NCBI GenBank assembly: GCA_013350335.1
Contig: CM023539.1
Span: 11,098,302-11,162,301 of the forward strand
Source: Chimonanthus salicifolius
Lineage: Eukaryota; Streptophyta; Magnoliopsida; Laurales; Calycanthaceae
Reading direction: 5' to 3'
Length of the DNA stretch: 64,000 bases
In this document: positions 38,548 through 50,000 of the stretch, one piece after another
How the letters are laid out: every line of letters starts with the position of its first letter
How positions within the stretch are numbered: the stretch's first letter is position 1
Notes under the pieces: generated by a model
What the model saw: the letters and a program-made list of their open reading frames with translations, nothing else
Database searches by the model: none
Told to the model about the DNA's origin: nothing
Translations under genes and position numbers: made by a program

Positions 38548-41018
38548 TGAAAGTACCTGAGTCCTAGAGTCCAATTGTCTAGAGGGGAGGTGAATATAGC
38601 AATCTGCAATTTTTTCGGTCCTTTACAAAATTACTTGATTAACCAAATTAATGAAGTGGAATAACTATGTTAATCAAGATGGAATGGTGACGTTGAACAA
38701 AAGATGTGCCAATCAATTTAGAATTCATACAAGCAAAATTCAAACACAAGGACACCTGATATATAGTGGTTCGGTTTAAGTACTAAGTGGAAAATTACAC
38801 CCTCACAATAGAATAAGAATTTCACCTACTCAACCCTAATTTGAAAGGTTTGATCAACCCCGGTCTACTTTATTATCTCTCCATTTTTTATAGTGGTTCA
38901 AGTTTCCTTGCCTTAGTTCACTTCACAAGATGATGAAATTAAAAACACAAAAAAACACTTGCCTATGAAGCTCAAACTTGATGTAGATGTGTTTCTTGAA
39001 TAGCTCTCTCAATATGATCTTGTTGATGATGAAGATGTACCTTGTATGAGCAATCACAAGTTTGGGAGATGGATTCTAGGAATGTAGATGTGCAAGTTGA
39101 ATCCTAGAACTAGATTTCTTTGCTCTTAATCACAATCAAATATGAGATTGGATTTCAAAATGATTTACCACATTAAATGTTTAGAGAGAGAGAGTGAGGG
39201 TGGTAAGAGTCTCAGAAGATCTCCTCTTATTTTTCAATGTCAAAAACTCTAACCCTCTCAAAGAAAATCCGGAGTTTAAATAAGCAAGCCCAGAATTTTC
39301 GAGGTGGACGATCGATTGTGACCACGATGGATCGTGGTGGTTCAAAGTTGTTCTCCACCAATATGACCGTTGCATATTAAATGCATTCCAACACATCAAA
39401 AACAGTCACCCAACGATTGATCATGCCACACGATTGATCGTGAATACCCATTGGCGATGGATCGTGGGTTGGCAATTGTATTGGCCTGAGGCTATCCTGT
39501 TTTGACAGTTTTTGTCAAAATAAAACTCAAATATTTCTATGGCGATGGGTTTTGGTGCCGATGTGACGGCCTGTCTCTGGCGATTGGTCGTGAACTAGAT
39601 AGATCGTGATAGGTTCCTCACGATGCATTACCGCCTGACGATTGTATCGTCCTAAGAACAAACTGATTTAACAGAGTTTGTTCAACCAGAACAAGGTTAA
39701 GTCCGGCTGATTGATCGGCCCTGTCCCAGCGATAGATCATGACCACGATTGTATCGTCCTGATACCAAAGTTGTTTGAACAGACCATTGCAACCAGAACC
39801 TTTGTTTTCCCAGACGATGCATCGCAACACCACGATAGTATCTTCCTCTATCATTGCAATAGATCGTCGACACGATGTGTGGTACAATAAATGGTTTAAA
39901 TATTAAGACTATGTTCTGATTTTGGTGTCAAACAACCTGTGATATCCTGACCTATGAGCCAGAGGCCAGGCCCTAGATAGGCTGATCCAAGTGAAACTGG
40001 GCTCTGTCGGACGGGTCAGCAAAGTGGGCCGGTCGGATACGACAGCCCAGCAGTGGGTGGGAGTTGTGGAAAGTCCCACATCGGAAGTTGAGGAGTTTAA
40101 GAAGGGGTTTATAACTAGCCTTGCTCCCTCAAACCAGCAAGATGTGTTTTAGACTCGGACTTAGGCCGGGTCAGATCAAAAAACCGTGCGGGTGTGCACG
40201 TGTGTGGGCATGTGGGCCCAAAGAGGACAATATCTTGCTGGGCCGAGCCCCAAGCCCTTTTTTATGGGCTTGGTTGTTACAAATGGTATTAGAGCTCCGG
40301 GTTCTACACTCGAACTGTGTGGGCTTACTGCCTTCCACTGGATTCATTGGGTCCAGTTGAGGGAGGCTCTGGGCTTTAGGGGGGTGGATTGTGATATCCT
40401 GACCCATGAGCCAGAGGTCAGGCCCTAGATAGGCTGATCCAAGTGAAATTGGGCCCTGTTAGACTGGCCAGCAGAGTGGGTCGGTCGGATCCGACAGCCC
40501 AGCAGTGGGTGGGAGTTGTGGAATGTCCCACATTGGAAATTGAGGAGTTTGAGAGGGGGTTTATAAGTAGCCTTACTCCCTCAAACCAGCAAGACGCGTT
40601 TTGGACTCGGACTTGGGCCGGGTCCAATCCAAAAACCGTGTGGCCTTGCGCGAGTGCACGTGTGTGCGTGTATGGGCCCAAAGCGGACAATATCTTGTTG
40701 GGCCGAGCCCCAAGCCATTTTTTATGGGCCGGGCTGTTACACAACCACTAGGCTTTCTTAGATTAACCAAATGTGATTACTAAGCCTAGGCAAGGTCATC
40801 CTAAGGTATGGGGTCAACACTAGAGTCTTCTATGACCAATTTACCTTGAGTGATTGATATACACATGTTGATCCGTTGAATCTATAATGACCTTTCATTC
40901 TTGGACTTGATTCAACCAACACCTGAAAATTGATTATTGAGCTTCTATCTTCAAGGCAATGCTTCACACGAGTCATGAATTTAACAAACAATGAACTCGG
41001 CAAGCCGAGGCACTAACA
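38548..41018. mobile_element. LTR-like element E (2.5 kb) with nested TRIM
   Basis: Starts TGAAAGTACCTGAGTCC and ends GAGGCACTAACA. Flanks are GTATT (38543-38547) and GTACT (41019-41023), a 5-bp duplication with one change; the empty site is in unit 1 near 17145. The 'gaggggaggtgaata' start is familiar from plant LTRs. About 39300-39860 repeats CGAT-NN-ATCGTG words. The TRIM at 39938-40741 is nested inside. Confidence 0.65.
39938..40741 (+). mobile_element. TRIM retrotransposon, complete (804 bp)
   Basis: Terminal repeats at 39938-40281 and 40390-40741 start TGTGATATCC and end TGTTACA. The primer-binding site TGGTATTAGAGC (40284-40295) differs by one base from the usual initiator-tRNA-Met site. 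A purine tract 'aggggggtgga' precedes the right repeat. Perfect 5-bp duplication CAACC (39933-39937 and 40742-40746). The internal region is only 108 bp and non-coding, so movement would need proteins in trans. Confidence 0.93.
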
Positions 41019-41023
41019 GTACT

Positions 41024-41900
41024 TATAACATTTTCTACTAATAAGGGTGGCAACCCGGAGATGAAATTTTCATTCCAGAATGACTAATTACATGTTTCTA
41101 GAAAATAAACTTTAGTAAATAATGTATCTTTATACCATTTAAAGTCTGTCATTCTTCTACATCTTTTGTTTATTGATTATTTATGAATTAACCTTTCTTT
41201 TCTTGGAATACTTCCTATAAAATTTCTTACTAGGTCACAAAGTGGAGTGTTTACAGATTCTAGTATCGGTTCAGCATTTTTTATAAAATATTATTCCTTG
41301 TTCATTTGTTTGATAAGTATTTTGTATATCATTTCTCTGATTTTCAATAAGATAACAATCCCAAATTTGCTAATTTTCATGTAAATCACAGGATTATTAA
41401 TTCCGCTATTTCTTTATTTTATTATTATTAGTTGCTAATATATTTGCGTACATGTAATTTTTTTGCACTTGTTGCATAATTTGATATTCTATTAAATCGT
41501 CCACGTTCTATTCATATATAAATGGTCCATCGAAAGAATTTGGATTTATAGTAGCTGATTCTTCCATCGATACAACTATTGGGATTTCAAATACAACTCG
41601 GTTTGGGCTTGGATGTGACTAGTTCAGGTTAACTTGGGCCCTCTTTCTGGCAGGCCAAAAGTCCGGTTTGCCTGAGTTGTAGCTGTATTTTGACTCGTGC
41701 CTATTAAATCCTGTAAATTCACAATTCTGAAATTTATTTCTTTCATTGGCCATTGATTACTCCGTTTACCGAATGTATTCTTGTATTGTTCCTTTGTTTG
41801 ACAGATTTACTCAACATTTTGAGTTGTTTTCCATATTTTGTACCATCGTGAGTTCATTCCTATCATCACGAGGGTTGGATGTTTAACTTTCCAATAAGAG
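41024..41900 (-). pseudogene. Pararetrovirus-like segment, copy 3, coat 5' part
   Basis: Continues the minus-strand segment on the far side of element E; matches 17150-17990 and 30420-31270. Coat/gag-like text with several stops. Confidence 0.55.
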
Positions 41901-41904
41901 ATAG

Positions 41905-42800
41905 GTTTTAAGAATATAAAAAATATCAAATTTGAAAATTCTAATAAACATGACTTGATTGATTTGCTAAATTGATCTTTTATAAGCTATATTCAAATAT
42001 AGACCTTAACAATGAACAAGTAAAAGTGTCATAAATATTTCGAGAGAAAATAATTTAAATTGCTCAAATTTAAAAAGCCTAATAAACAAAAATTTATCAA
42101 CCCAATCGAAATGAATTTTTATCCCTATCCCAACAAGTAGTTTAATAGGCTAAACTTTTAAAATAAAATACTAATTCTAAAATGATCAAATTTTGAAGAG
42201 TTTAATAAATATGGATGGGTTGAATTGAACATTGGTCACTTTGATTCTTAGGCCCTATATTCAAATATAGACTTGTTAACGGATAAATTAAATGGTCATA
42301 AATATTTAGAGATTAAAATAATTTAAATTAATCAAATTCTAAAAATACTAACAAATAAATTTCATGATTCAATTAAAATGATTTTCACAAGATCTATATT
42401 TATATGTTCATTTTTCCAAATAATTCTCTGTAATGATTTAATTATCAATATAATTATTTTAATTATATAGAGTAAGACACACCTATGCCACAATTTATAA
42501 AAGTACTTAGAAAGTTGGAATATTAAGCCTTTGTAGGCCAAACATCAGATTGTCAATTTGTCAGTAGCCTGGCATTTACATAATTACAAGAATCTGCACT
42601 CCTCTCCTTGCTGAAGTCCCACTTCCGCCTTCGCACGTCTGTCTGATTTTTATTGCAATATTATCTTTTCATGCGTTGAAAACGCAATATTAATGTTTAA
42701 CTTCTGTTAAAAAACATGACGTAGAAAAATATCACATTTTTAATGAAAAAACAATATTTTGCCGATAATTTTATAATAAAATCAAAAATATCAACGACAT
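41905..42800. other. AT-rich insertion in unit 3 tail, with internal duplication
   Basis: Not found in units 1 or 2. Two related ~180-bp stretches about 250 bp apart (about 41975-42100 and 42225-42350) share 'tatattcaaatatagac' and 'aaaataatttaaatt'. No gene recognised. Confidence 0.5.
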
Positions 42801-43043
42801 TTGTTACATTGCTTCCAAGATAAATGCTTCATCTAGATCATGTTTGATGAAAAACACCATATTCTCTATAATTAAATGGAGCCCACGTACGGTTTTGTTT
42901 GCTTCCTTGGAAAATGAGTTTGATGGGAACATGAATTCAAAATTCCACTAAGAAAACGCCTTTTCATTTTTAAAATGAAGACCTTGTCTGTGCGTGTTGA
43001 ACAATACCACTTGTTCAAGGGGGAAAAGTTCGATAATTGGGCT

Positions 43044-43290
43044 AGGTTGATGTGATTTGATTTAAAATTTGTTGTTACCGTTTGCAATGTACGGGGCAAG
43101 TTAGGTACTGATTGGTTCGAGTCGACCTATTTAATACATGTGAGAGGTCAGGTTGGCTATGAGTTGAAGCTAATTAAGTCTTCCTATATGACATGTAGGG
43201 ATAGAGTTCACTTGTTTAATAAAGGTGGTTGGTTCAAGTCTTGTCACCATCTCAGAAAAGATAAAGGGATAAAAAATCATTAAAATGTTT
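43044..43290. repeat. Truncated array unit 4 with internal deletion
   Basis: Starts like the other units. After 'cacttgtttaataaa' (about 43223) it jumps to text lying just 3' of the PMEI stop in unit 1 ('caagt.ttgtcaccatc..agaaaagataaa'), then ends near 43290. The rest of the spacer and the whole PMEI gene are absent. Confidence 0.8.
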
Positions 43291-43299
43291 GACCCATTT

Positions 43300-44278
43300 T
43301 TCGCAAATTAATTTGTTATGAAGGTTTTTTCAAAAATCGGCCGTGGTTGTGCTGGTTCCAGTTGAACCAGTGGTTCAACCAGGGGCCGAGCCGAATTTGA
43401 AAAACACTGGTTGAAGGTAAACTTGATGAATCACAAATAGACTAAATTTTACTTTAAAATTCAAATTTATAGTCACTTGATTTAACTAGTCAAAATTACC
43501 ATGTGTAAAAAAAAAAAAAAATCGAACAATGATTATTTTGGGGCAACTCAAATTAAATCTTGTGCTGAAATTTAATCCAGCTTACAGTTCATGGAGTCTA
43601 TTTTCAATTCCTACGATTGACTTTTTCATGAGCTCAATGAAAATTAAAAAATAAACGGAAAATGTACCAGATACTTTTGTCATATTAAACATGTTTAATA
43701 TTTTACTCAAGCTTTACCCCAGCTCAGGCTTGGCACAACATAGGCCAACTCGAGCCTAACCCATTGCCATCTCTAGAAAGGGGTCTAATTTTATTAAGTT
43801 TGTGGATCCTATGATGAAGGAAAAAAAAAAAAGAAACCCTTAGGTTGTTTTCTAGCTATTCCTAGTCGCTAAACATACGACAATCCAGAAGAAGATTTCA
43901 AGCCCCTTATCCAGAAACATATTATCCGTTGCAGGTACAAGTGCGAAATCTTATGTGTCCAGTTGAAAGGTTTCACATCGTGAAAGAATGTGTCATTTGC
44001 AACCTACAAAGAGAGAAGTTTTCCCATAAAATTGTAGTGTCCCCTACCCTAATTCAAACAATTGCCATTCTTCATCTTCATCTTCATCCTCATCCAAAAC
44101 CATTTCTTTTCCATTTATTTGATGTTGACTTTTTGAATTCTGCTCTTTTGGTTCTATCCTATCAATTCTGTCACTTCACAATCTAACATGCCTTTTCTCG
44201 TAATTCTAGAAGTCTCCCTTCTCCTAATACCTTTTTCTAAAAGGAAAAAGACACTTTTCCCTAATATGTTCCACCATA
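43300..44278. other. Intergenic DNA of transposon character
   Basis: Contains a perfect inverted repeat TTGAACCAGTGGTTCAA (43362-43378) and text resembling transposon debris near 43680-43780. No supported gene or defined ends. Confidence 0.45.
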
Positions 44279-46080
44279 GTTTTTTTTTTTAATGAAGGGT
44301 AAGAATTTATTTCACGAAGAGCAAGCGCAAAATAAAACCATGACAGATCAAGCCCGGGCCAGGCAAGGAAAACCAAAGAAAGGCCCACAACTGCTAGGTC
44401 ACCAACAACCGCGCCAGGATGACTAGACAAGACACCACAGGCCCAAACCAGAAAGCGCCAGAAACCCAGGTCCCAGCTAGCGAAGAAGAACACCGCTAGC
44501 ACGAAGCCAGTAGATGAAGGCAACCATGTGCCAGCCAGCAAACACGAAGAAATGGCCTACAAACACTGCAGAGCCACCCACATCCCAGGCCAGAAGAAAA
44601 ACAAGAAACTAGGTACCATCCAAAGAAACTGAGGCCCAACCAAGTAAAGAGGCAAGACAGAAAGTCTCAGCCAGAGGTAAAGGATTCAGTAAGAAACCCA
44701 GTGCATGTAGAGGTACCATCCTTCACAACGAAAGCCTCCGAGAATCTCTGAAGGATCATACTTGGCAAGGAGCAAATGTTTGCCTTGGTACAATTCAGAC
44801 GCTCCAGAAGCACACAAAAGGCACGAAAGAGGGTACAAGTTTGCCAACAAAAGGGAGCCTGATGCAGAAATGAGATCAACTCTCCCTTACTGATCAGAAT
44901 TCTGGATAGCTGGAAGTTGTGCATACAGAGGCTAAGCAAGCACATTTGTACCTGATGCAAAATGTTCGTAAAGTCAAACCAAATTGCTAACACGATGAAT
45001 CCTAGTGCCAAGAATCTTATCGTCAGCACCCAAGAAAATTGCAACCAGGAAGGTCCCATAGTCAGCAACAACAGAATGGATCAGCAAACAGTTGGAGATT
45101 GACACAGTTGGGAACAGATAAATAATGTCAGGTGGTTTTGGTTGCTTTTGGACCGAAGGTGGAAGATCCCACGACGCAGAGAAGCATTGCCGAACCCCCA
45201 GCAGATCTTCACTAGAGAGATAGAAAACCAATCATGATTGGATGTCTACACAAATTGAGGCACAGGTTCTGCCAGCACTACTAGATTGATGCTTGAAAAT
45301 ACGCCTATTTCTTTCATTCCAACAGTGCCAGATCAATGCCAGAATAGAAAGAGAAGCAACCTGTTTTTCCATATGGGAAGTGACACATGAAATAAGAAGT
45401 TTCGCATGCTGACATGTATCCGAACCGGGGCTAGAGATATGAAAATTGAGAAACAGCATTTCCCAAACATCAAGCACACAACTGCAATGGAGAAGGTGCA
45501 CTTTAGTCTCAGGTTCACGCTGACAGAGAGGACAGATGGTGTCTCTCAAAATACCAAGATGATGGAGGAATTGCTTGGTTTTAAGTCTCCCGTTGAAATA
45601 GAACCAGCTGAAGATGGAGTGGCGTTGGATATTCCCACGAAACCAGGTAAACTCCAACTAATCCAAGGAAGGTGAAGTAGAGCAAGAGAACATAGATAAT
45701 GTGCTAAAAGTACCTGATTTATCCGACACCCAAAAGATTTGGTCATCAGTATTGCAGCAAGGAATACAATAGTCCATGATAGTCCTCCAGATTTCAATCA
45801 AGTCCCTAGATAATGTGGGAGGAAAAGACCACCTACCCTGTTTAATGAAGGAGCTCACAAAGGGATCCCTACCCAATCCAAGATCCAAGACAGCACGGTC
45901 GCCATAGTTCTCTGCAAGAATGTAGCCCGGAAATATCCAAGGATCCAACCAGAATTTTGTTTTACATCCGCTACCGATAGTGTGCACAATGAAGAACTTA
46001 GCACAGCTTCGGACTTTAAGAATAGACTTCCATCCCCACGAAGCATTCCGTGGAATGGAGATACCCCAAACCTTAGTCTT
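44279..46080 (-). mobile_element. 5'-truncated L1-type LINE, minus strand
   Basis: The minus strand encodes the C-terminal part of a plant LINE ORF2. About 45670-45980 reads GSGCKTKFWLDPW and following. 45232-45657 carries the RT zinc-binding domain, with CPLCQREPETKVHLLHC and IWHCWNERNRRIF. 3' poly(A) at the T run 44279-44291. Several stops; no endonuclease or RT palm remains. It lies downstream of the SRX 3' end. Confidence 0.8.
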
Positions 46081-46648
46081 TCAATTCTTAGCACTGGGCC
46101 AATTTCTGATCTTCTATTTATGGGGCCATACTATTTTAAATGCTATTATTCTCATATTCTCATCTATTGGAGATTTGGAGGTACTTTTGGAGATCCTCTA
46201 ATATGCTCATACAACCTAACAGTTGCCATTCTTTCTTTTTTTTAGAAAAGGGTTCTACTTATTTTTCTCCGAAGGCCAAAGATCATGAAATACCAAAAAT
46301 AAGCGGTTACAGCTCATATGGTCAAATATGATTGTCCACAATGTCTATACATTATAACACATCTAAATCTCTCCAAATTTATATGCTCTACACAAACTTG
46401 TATTGAGTCATAGATTTTACAACAGAACCAGTTTCTAGGGTCTAGGTCATGGTTACCAAATTCACATGGATTCTTGATGTTGGAACATATGCCAGCAGGT
46501 TATGACTATAAAAAAAAATATACATTTCATTTTTAACCTGTGATGCACAATGGATTTTAAAATGGACCAAATTGAACTGGATGACTCTTATTTATGAGGT
46601 GGATTAATAAAGACCTTATTGAGATAAACTTGTAGAGTCTCACTGCTT

Positions 46649-46664
46649 TCAGCGAAGGTGGTGC
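46649..46664 (-). CDS. SRX: SRX last coding exon (16 nt)
   Basis: Acceptor CAG|GCACCACC. The first G completes the Arg codon begun by AG at the end of the previous exon, followed by His-His-Leu-Arg and TGA. This restores the C-terminus expected of plant sulfiredoxins (recalled, not searched). Confidence 0.85.
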
Positions 46665-47032
46665 CTGACAGATTCAACTAGAAATCATAAATTTTGAGAT
46701 CCAGAAGTTTAAAAGAACAATGCGAGAGAAGATATAACTGACCTCAGGGTTTCCTTTGTTCCACGACGAATTTTACAACGGATTGTTGGGAGCCCAAGAC
46801 GCTGGTGAGCCTCATAGCGATGGCAACCAGAGAACCCTGCCAAGGAAATGAAGAGAAGCATAATAAAAATAGAATGTGGGAAGACGCACACAATAAGCTT
46901 TGTTTTGATGAATCTACTTTTCAAACAAGGAAAAATGCACAACTAGGTCGACTGCATCTAAATTCCAACTAGTAGTGCCACTGATCTTGAATAGGAGCAA
47001 TATCTAATATAGATCCCCACATTCAATTACCA

Positions 47033-47070
<38 letters not shown>

Positions 47071-50000
47071 TTTTTTTTCAGCAAACACCTGAAATGGAAC
47101 AAAAATTTAACCTTCTGATATCCCAGGTTCTCATCTTTGACAGAACAGATATTATTCAAACCATTCATGCAAAAGATGTTGAAACAGAGCACTCACCATA
47201 GTACACTCCATCCACTTCAAGGACATCTATCTGCATGATAATTGGATACAGAGGATTAAATAAAATTGACTTACAAATAAATGCTAGATAAAAGGTTACA
47301 GACACATCAGAAATACTGTATCCATATGCTAACAGAATCATATAGAATACAAGAGATCACATTTTGGATTTACACCCAATCAGAGAACATTTGAATGACA
47401 GGAAAGAGTCCTGTAATACATCACCAATGATGCTAACACTTGATTCTATTTCAGTTCTCATTCATAAACAAGTTTTTCATTGTTGACATATCTATTTTGC
47501 TTTTCTTAGTCTAGGTTGTTGGGGCTGCAAACGAGTCCCACATCAGTTGGGAAAGGGGGAAATAGAGAGTCATAAGGGGCTTGGCAACTCCACCTATCAG
47601 GCTAGTCTTTTGGGTTGGAACCCCAGCCCAACAAGTGGTATCAGAGACGGGCCCCAAGCCAAAGCATGTGGACTCAGGATCCCTTAGCCAAACGAGATGG
47701 TTGGCGGCGATGTTTGATCCGTCGGAAAGCCTCGTTTGAAGGGAGGGATTGTTGGGGCTGCAAACGAGTCCCACATCGGTTGGGAAAGGGGGAAATAGAG
47801 AGTTATAAGGGGCTGGGCAACTCCACTATCAGGATAGTCTTTTGGGCTGGAACCCCAGGCCCAACATAGGTGACAGGAATTTGTCTGGAAAAGGAAGTGA
47901 TGTTTTTGTCCACTCAGTTATTTAATCAATCTTTTGCTAATATGGGATGTTAATATTTCTAAATTACTTAATAATAGCTCTGAAATTATATCAACCATCG
48001 CATCAAAGATATGTAGTCTACCATTTCAATAAAGTTTTCTTGAATAAATGTTTCAGGAATTCCAGTTCTCCACCATCATATCCAAAAGTGGATACGGATA
48101 AGAATACTGATCATGTGTGAAGCTACAGTCTGCTTCCTTCCAAAGTCTAGAATAAGAATATAGGCATTGTTCTTTGTCAATTATTTTATGATGTATTTGC
48201 ATGTACCATATCACTAGTCGGAATATATGGTAAAATGGTTGGTAAATTCTCTCTCATGGCCAATGGGACATGCTTCGTAGTGGAAGGATTAACATACAGA
48301 AAATGCTAAAGTAGAAACTATTTTTTGACACATGCATTATGTTGGTTAGTGGGACATGCCTATCATATCGAAGGTAGAATTTTGTATCCTATAATCAATT
48401 TAGGAGCAAAGGTCATTTTCATTTCCTAGCGTTCAAAGTTAGGGATTGATATGGGCATTGGATTTCACCGATGATCAGCCGTACCAACAGGGCCGGGCCG
48501 GTGGGACTCACCTAATTAGGTGGATTTTTTTCTATATTAGAAAAATATTTTTAGATTAGATTTTTGATAATTTTAGAAATTAGATTTTTAGAATATTTTA
48601 ATAAATTTGATTTTATATTAGAAGATTGTGATTGAATAAATCTTATTAGGATAATCTTCTTAGATAGAGATTAGTTACATTTTCTATAGTAACCATTTAA
48701 AAACATAAAGATCAGTTACATTTGGTAGCAAAAATCACGTTGAGGTGTTGAAGATTTTTATTATCATTATTTTGGTAAATTCTAGATTAGTCATTAAGGT
48801 CGGTTGATATTGTATGATATACATGTAATGAAATAAGTGTTGTGTACAGGCCATTTTTCAATTCATTCCTTTCTTAGTTTTCTTTAATCGGTTCCTTTTG
48901 AGCCATGCCCTTCTTTGATCTCTTCCACAGCAAAAGGCAGAGAATTTCTCCCTTATCCCTCTCATGCAAGTTGGACCTTCGTCTAATGCACTTCATGAAT
49001 GTTCGTGGTGAGAAGTGCTTCATTTGCATGTGGGTATACACAGAAACATGAGTTAGCTGAAAACGGAAAATTAAAGGTAACTTACAAGAATAAACCAAAT
49101 AAACCCCTCTCCAAAATTACAAGAATTTATTTACAACTTTTGTAACTAAAGTCAACCCTAAACAAGTCATATCATCTGCAGCAGAGTTAGCTGACTGAGG
49201 AGCCCAAGCAACCTTAAAATTAAAGGTAGCAATAATATGCGTCTATTTTGTCAAAGAAAATCCACGGACATTGGGAGCCCAACGCCCACCATGCAACTAC
49301 CTGAAAATCACCTTCTACGATGCTCCCATAAACCCCTACTCCTCCAACTCCATAATGCAAACATTCCACCTCAATTACTGATCCATTAGAAAGTGGAACA
49401 GCAAAGAAAAGCACTGTAGACCCCAAATCATTATGGATGAGCCCTCCATAACCTGCAAGACCAATCTCATGCATACAACTTCCATCGAAATTGAGTTTAA
49501 GAAGCCCACTAGCAAGAGGAGTCTAAGAAACTTGATGTCTAGAATCCAAGTTATGCATGGTTGAATCTATTGAAGCCCAGTCCTTGCACAAATCTGAAAC
49601 AATAACACCCTAGAACTTCATCAACCCGACCATCCACCAATTAGCCCGAAGCTTAATGGCATCCATGAGAGACAAAACTGAATACTCCTTACCATGGAAA
49701 ACCCTCTTATGTCATTCCAACCAAATGGACCAAACAATACCCAAGATGGTCGCATTCCACAGGCTTTGATGGAAAGAGTTATCTGTCACCACCACTTCTT
49801 CATTAAACAACTTGCACCACGCTCGAGGCAAACAAAAAACAATACCCAGCAATTGGAAAAAAATGTACCCAAATCTGGTGAGAGAACCGACAATGAAGCA
49901 ACAAATGATTTACCAATTTTGCATCCAATAAACAGACAATCATTCACAATAATCATCTTCCCAAACGCAAATTATCAATAGTCAATTTTCTGCAATCCTG

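Larger units (their letters stand above)
34444..43043. repeat. PMEI/pararetrovirus tandem array, unit 3
   Basis: Third unit: spacer 34444-35200, 'ctcttcccc' segment near 35600, PMEI copy 3, TATA region and pararetrovirus-like segment interrupted by element E. The unit tail (42820-43043) is separated from the rest by about 0.9 kb of unrelated AT-rich DNA. Confidence 0.8.

Noticed and set aside
39938..40741. Cassandra-type TRIM
   Set aside because: Cassandra LTRs carry a 5S rRNA-like promoter block; none is visible here, so it is left as an unnamed TRIM family.
40121..40783. ORFs across the TRIM terminal repeats
   Set aside because: Present on both strands, duplicated with the LTRs, no retroelement protein similarity.
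43929..44186. 85-codon plus-strand ORF
   Set aside because: His/Leu-rich low-complexity text, no recognisable domain or splice context.
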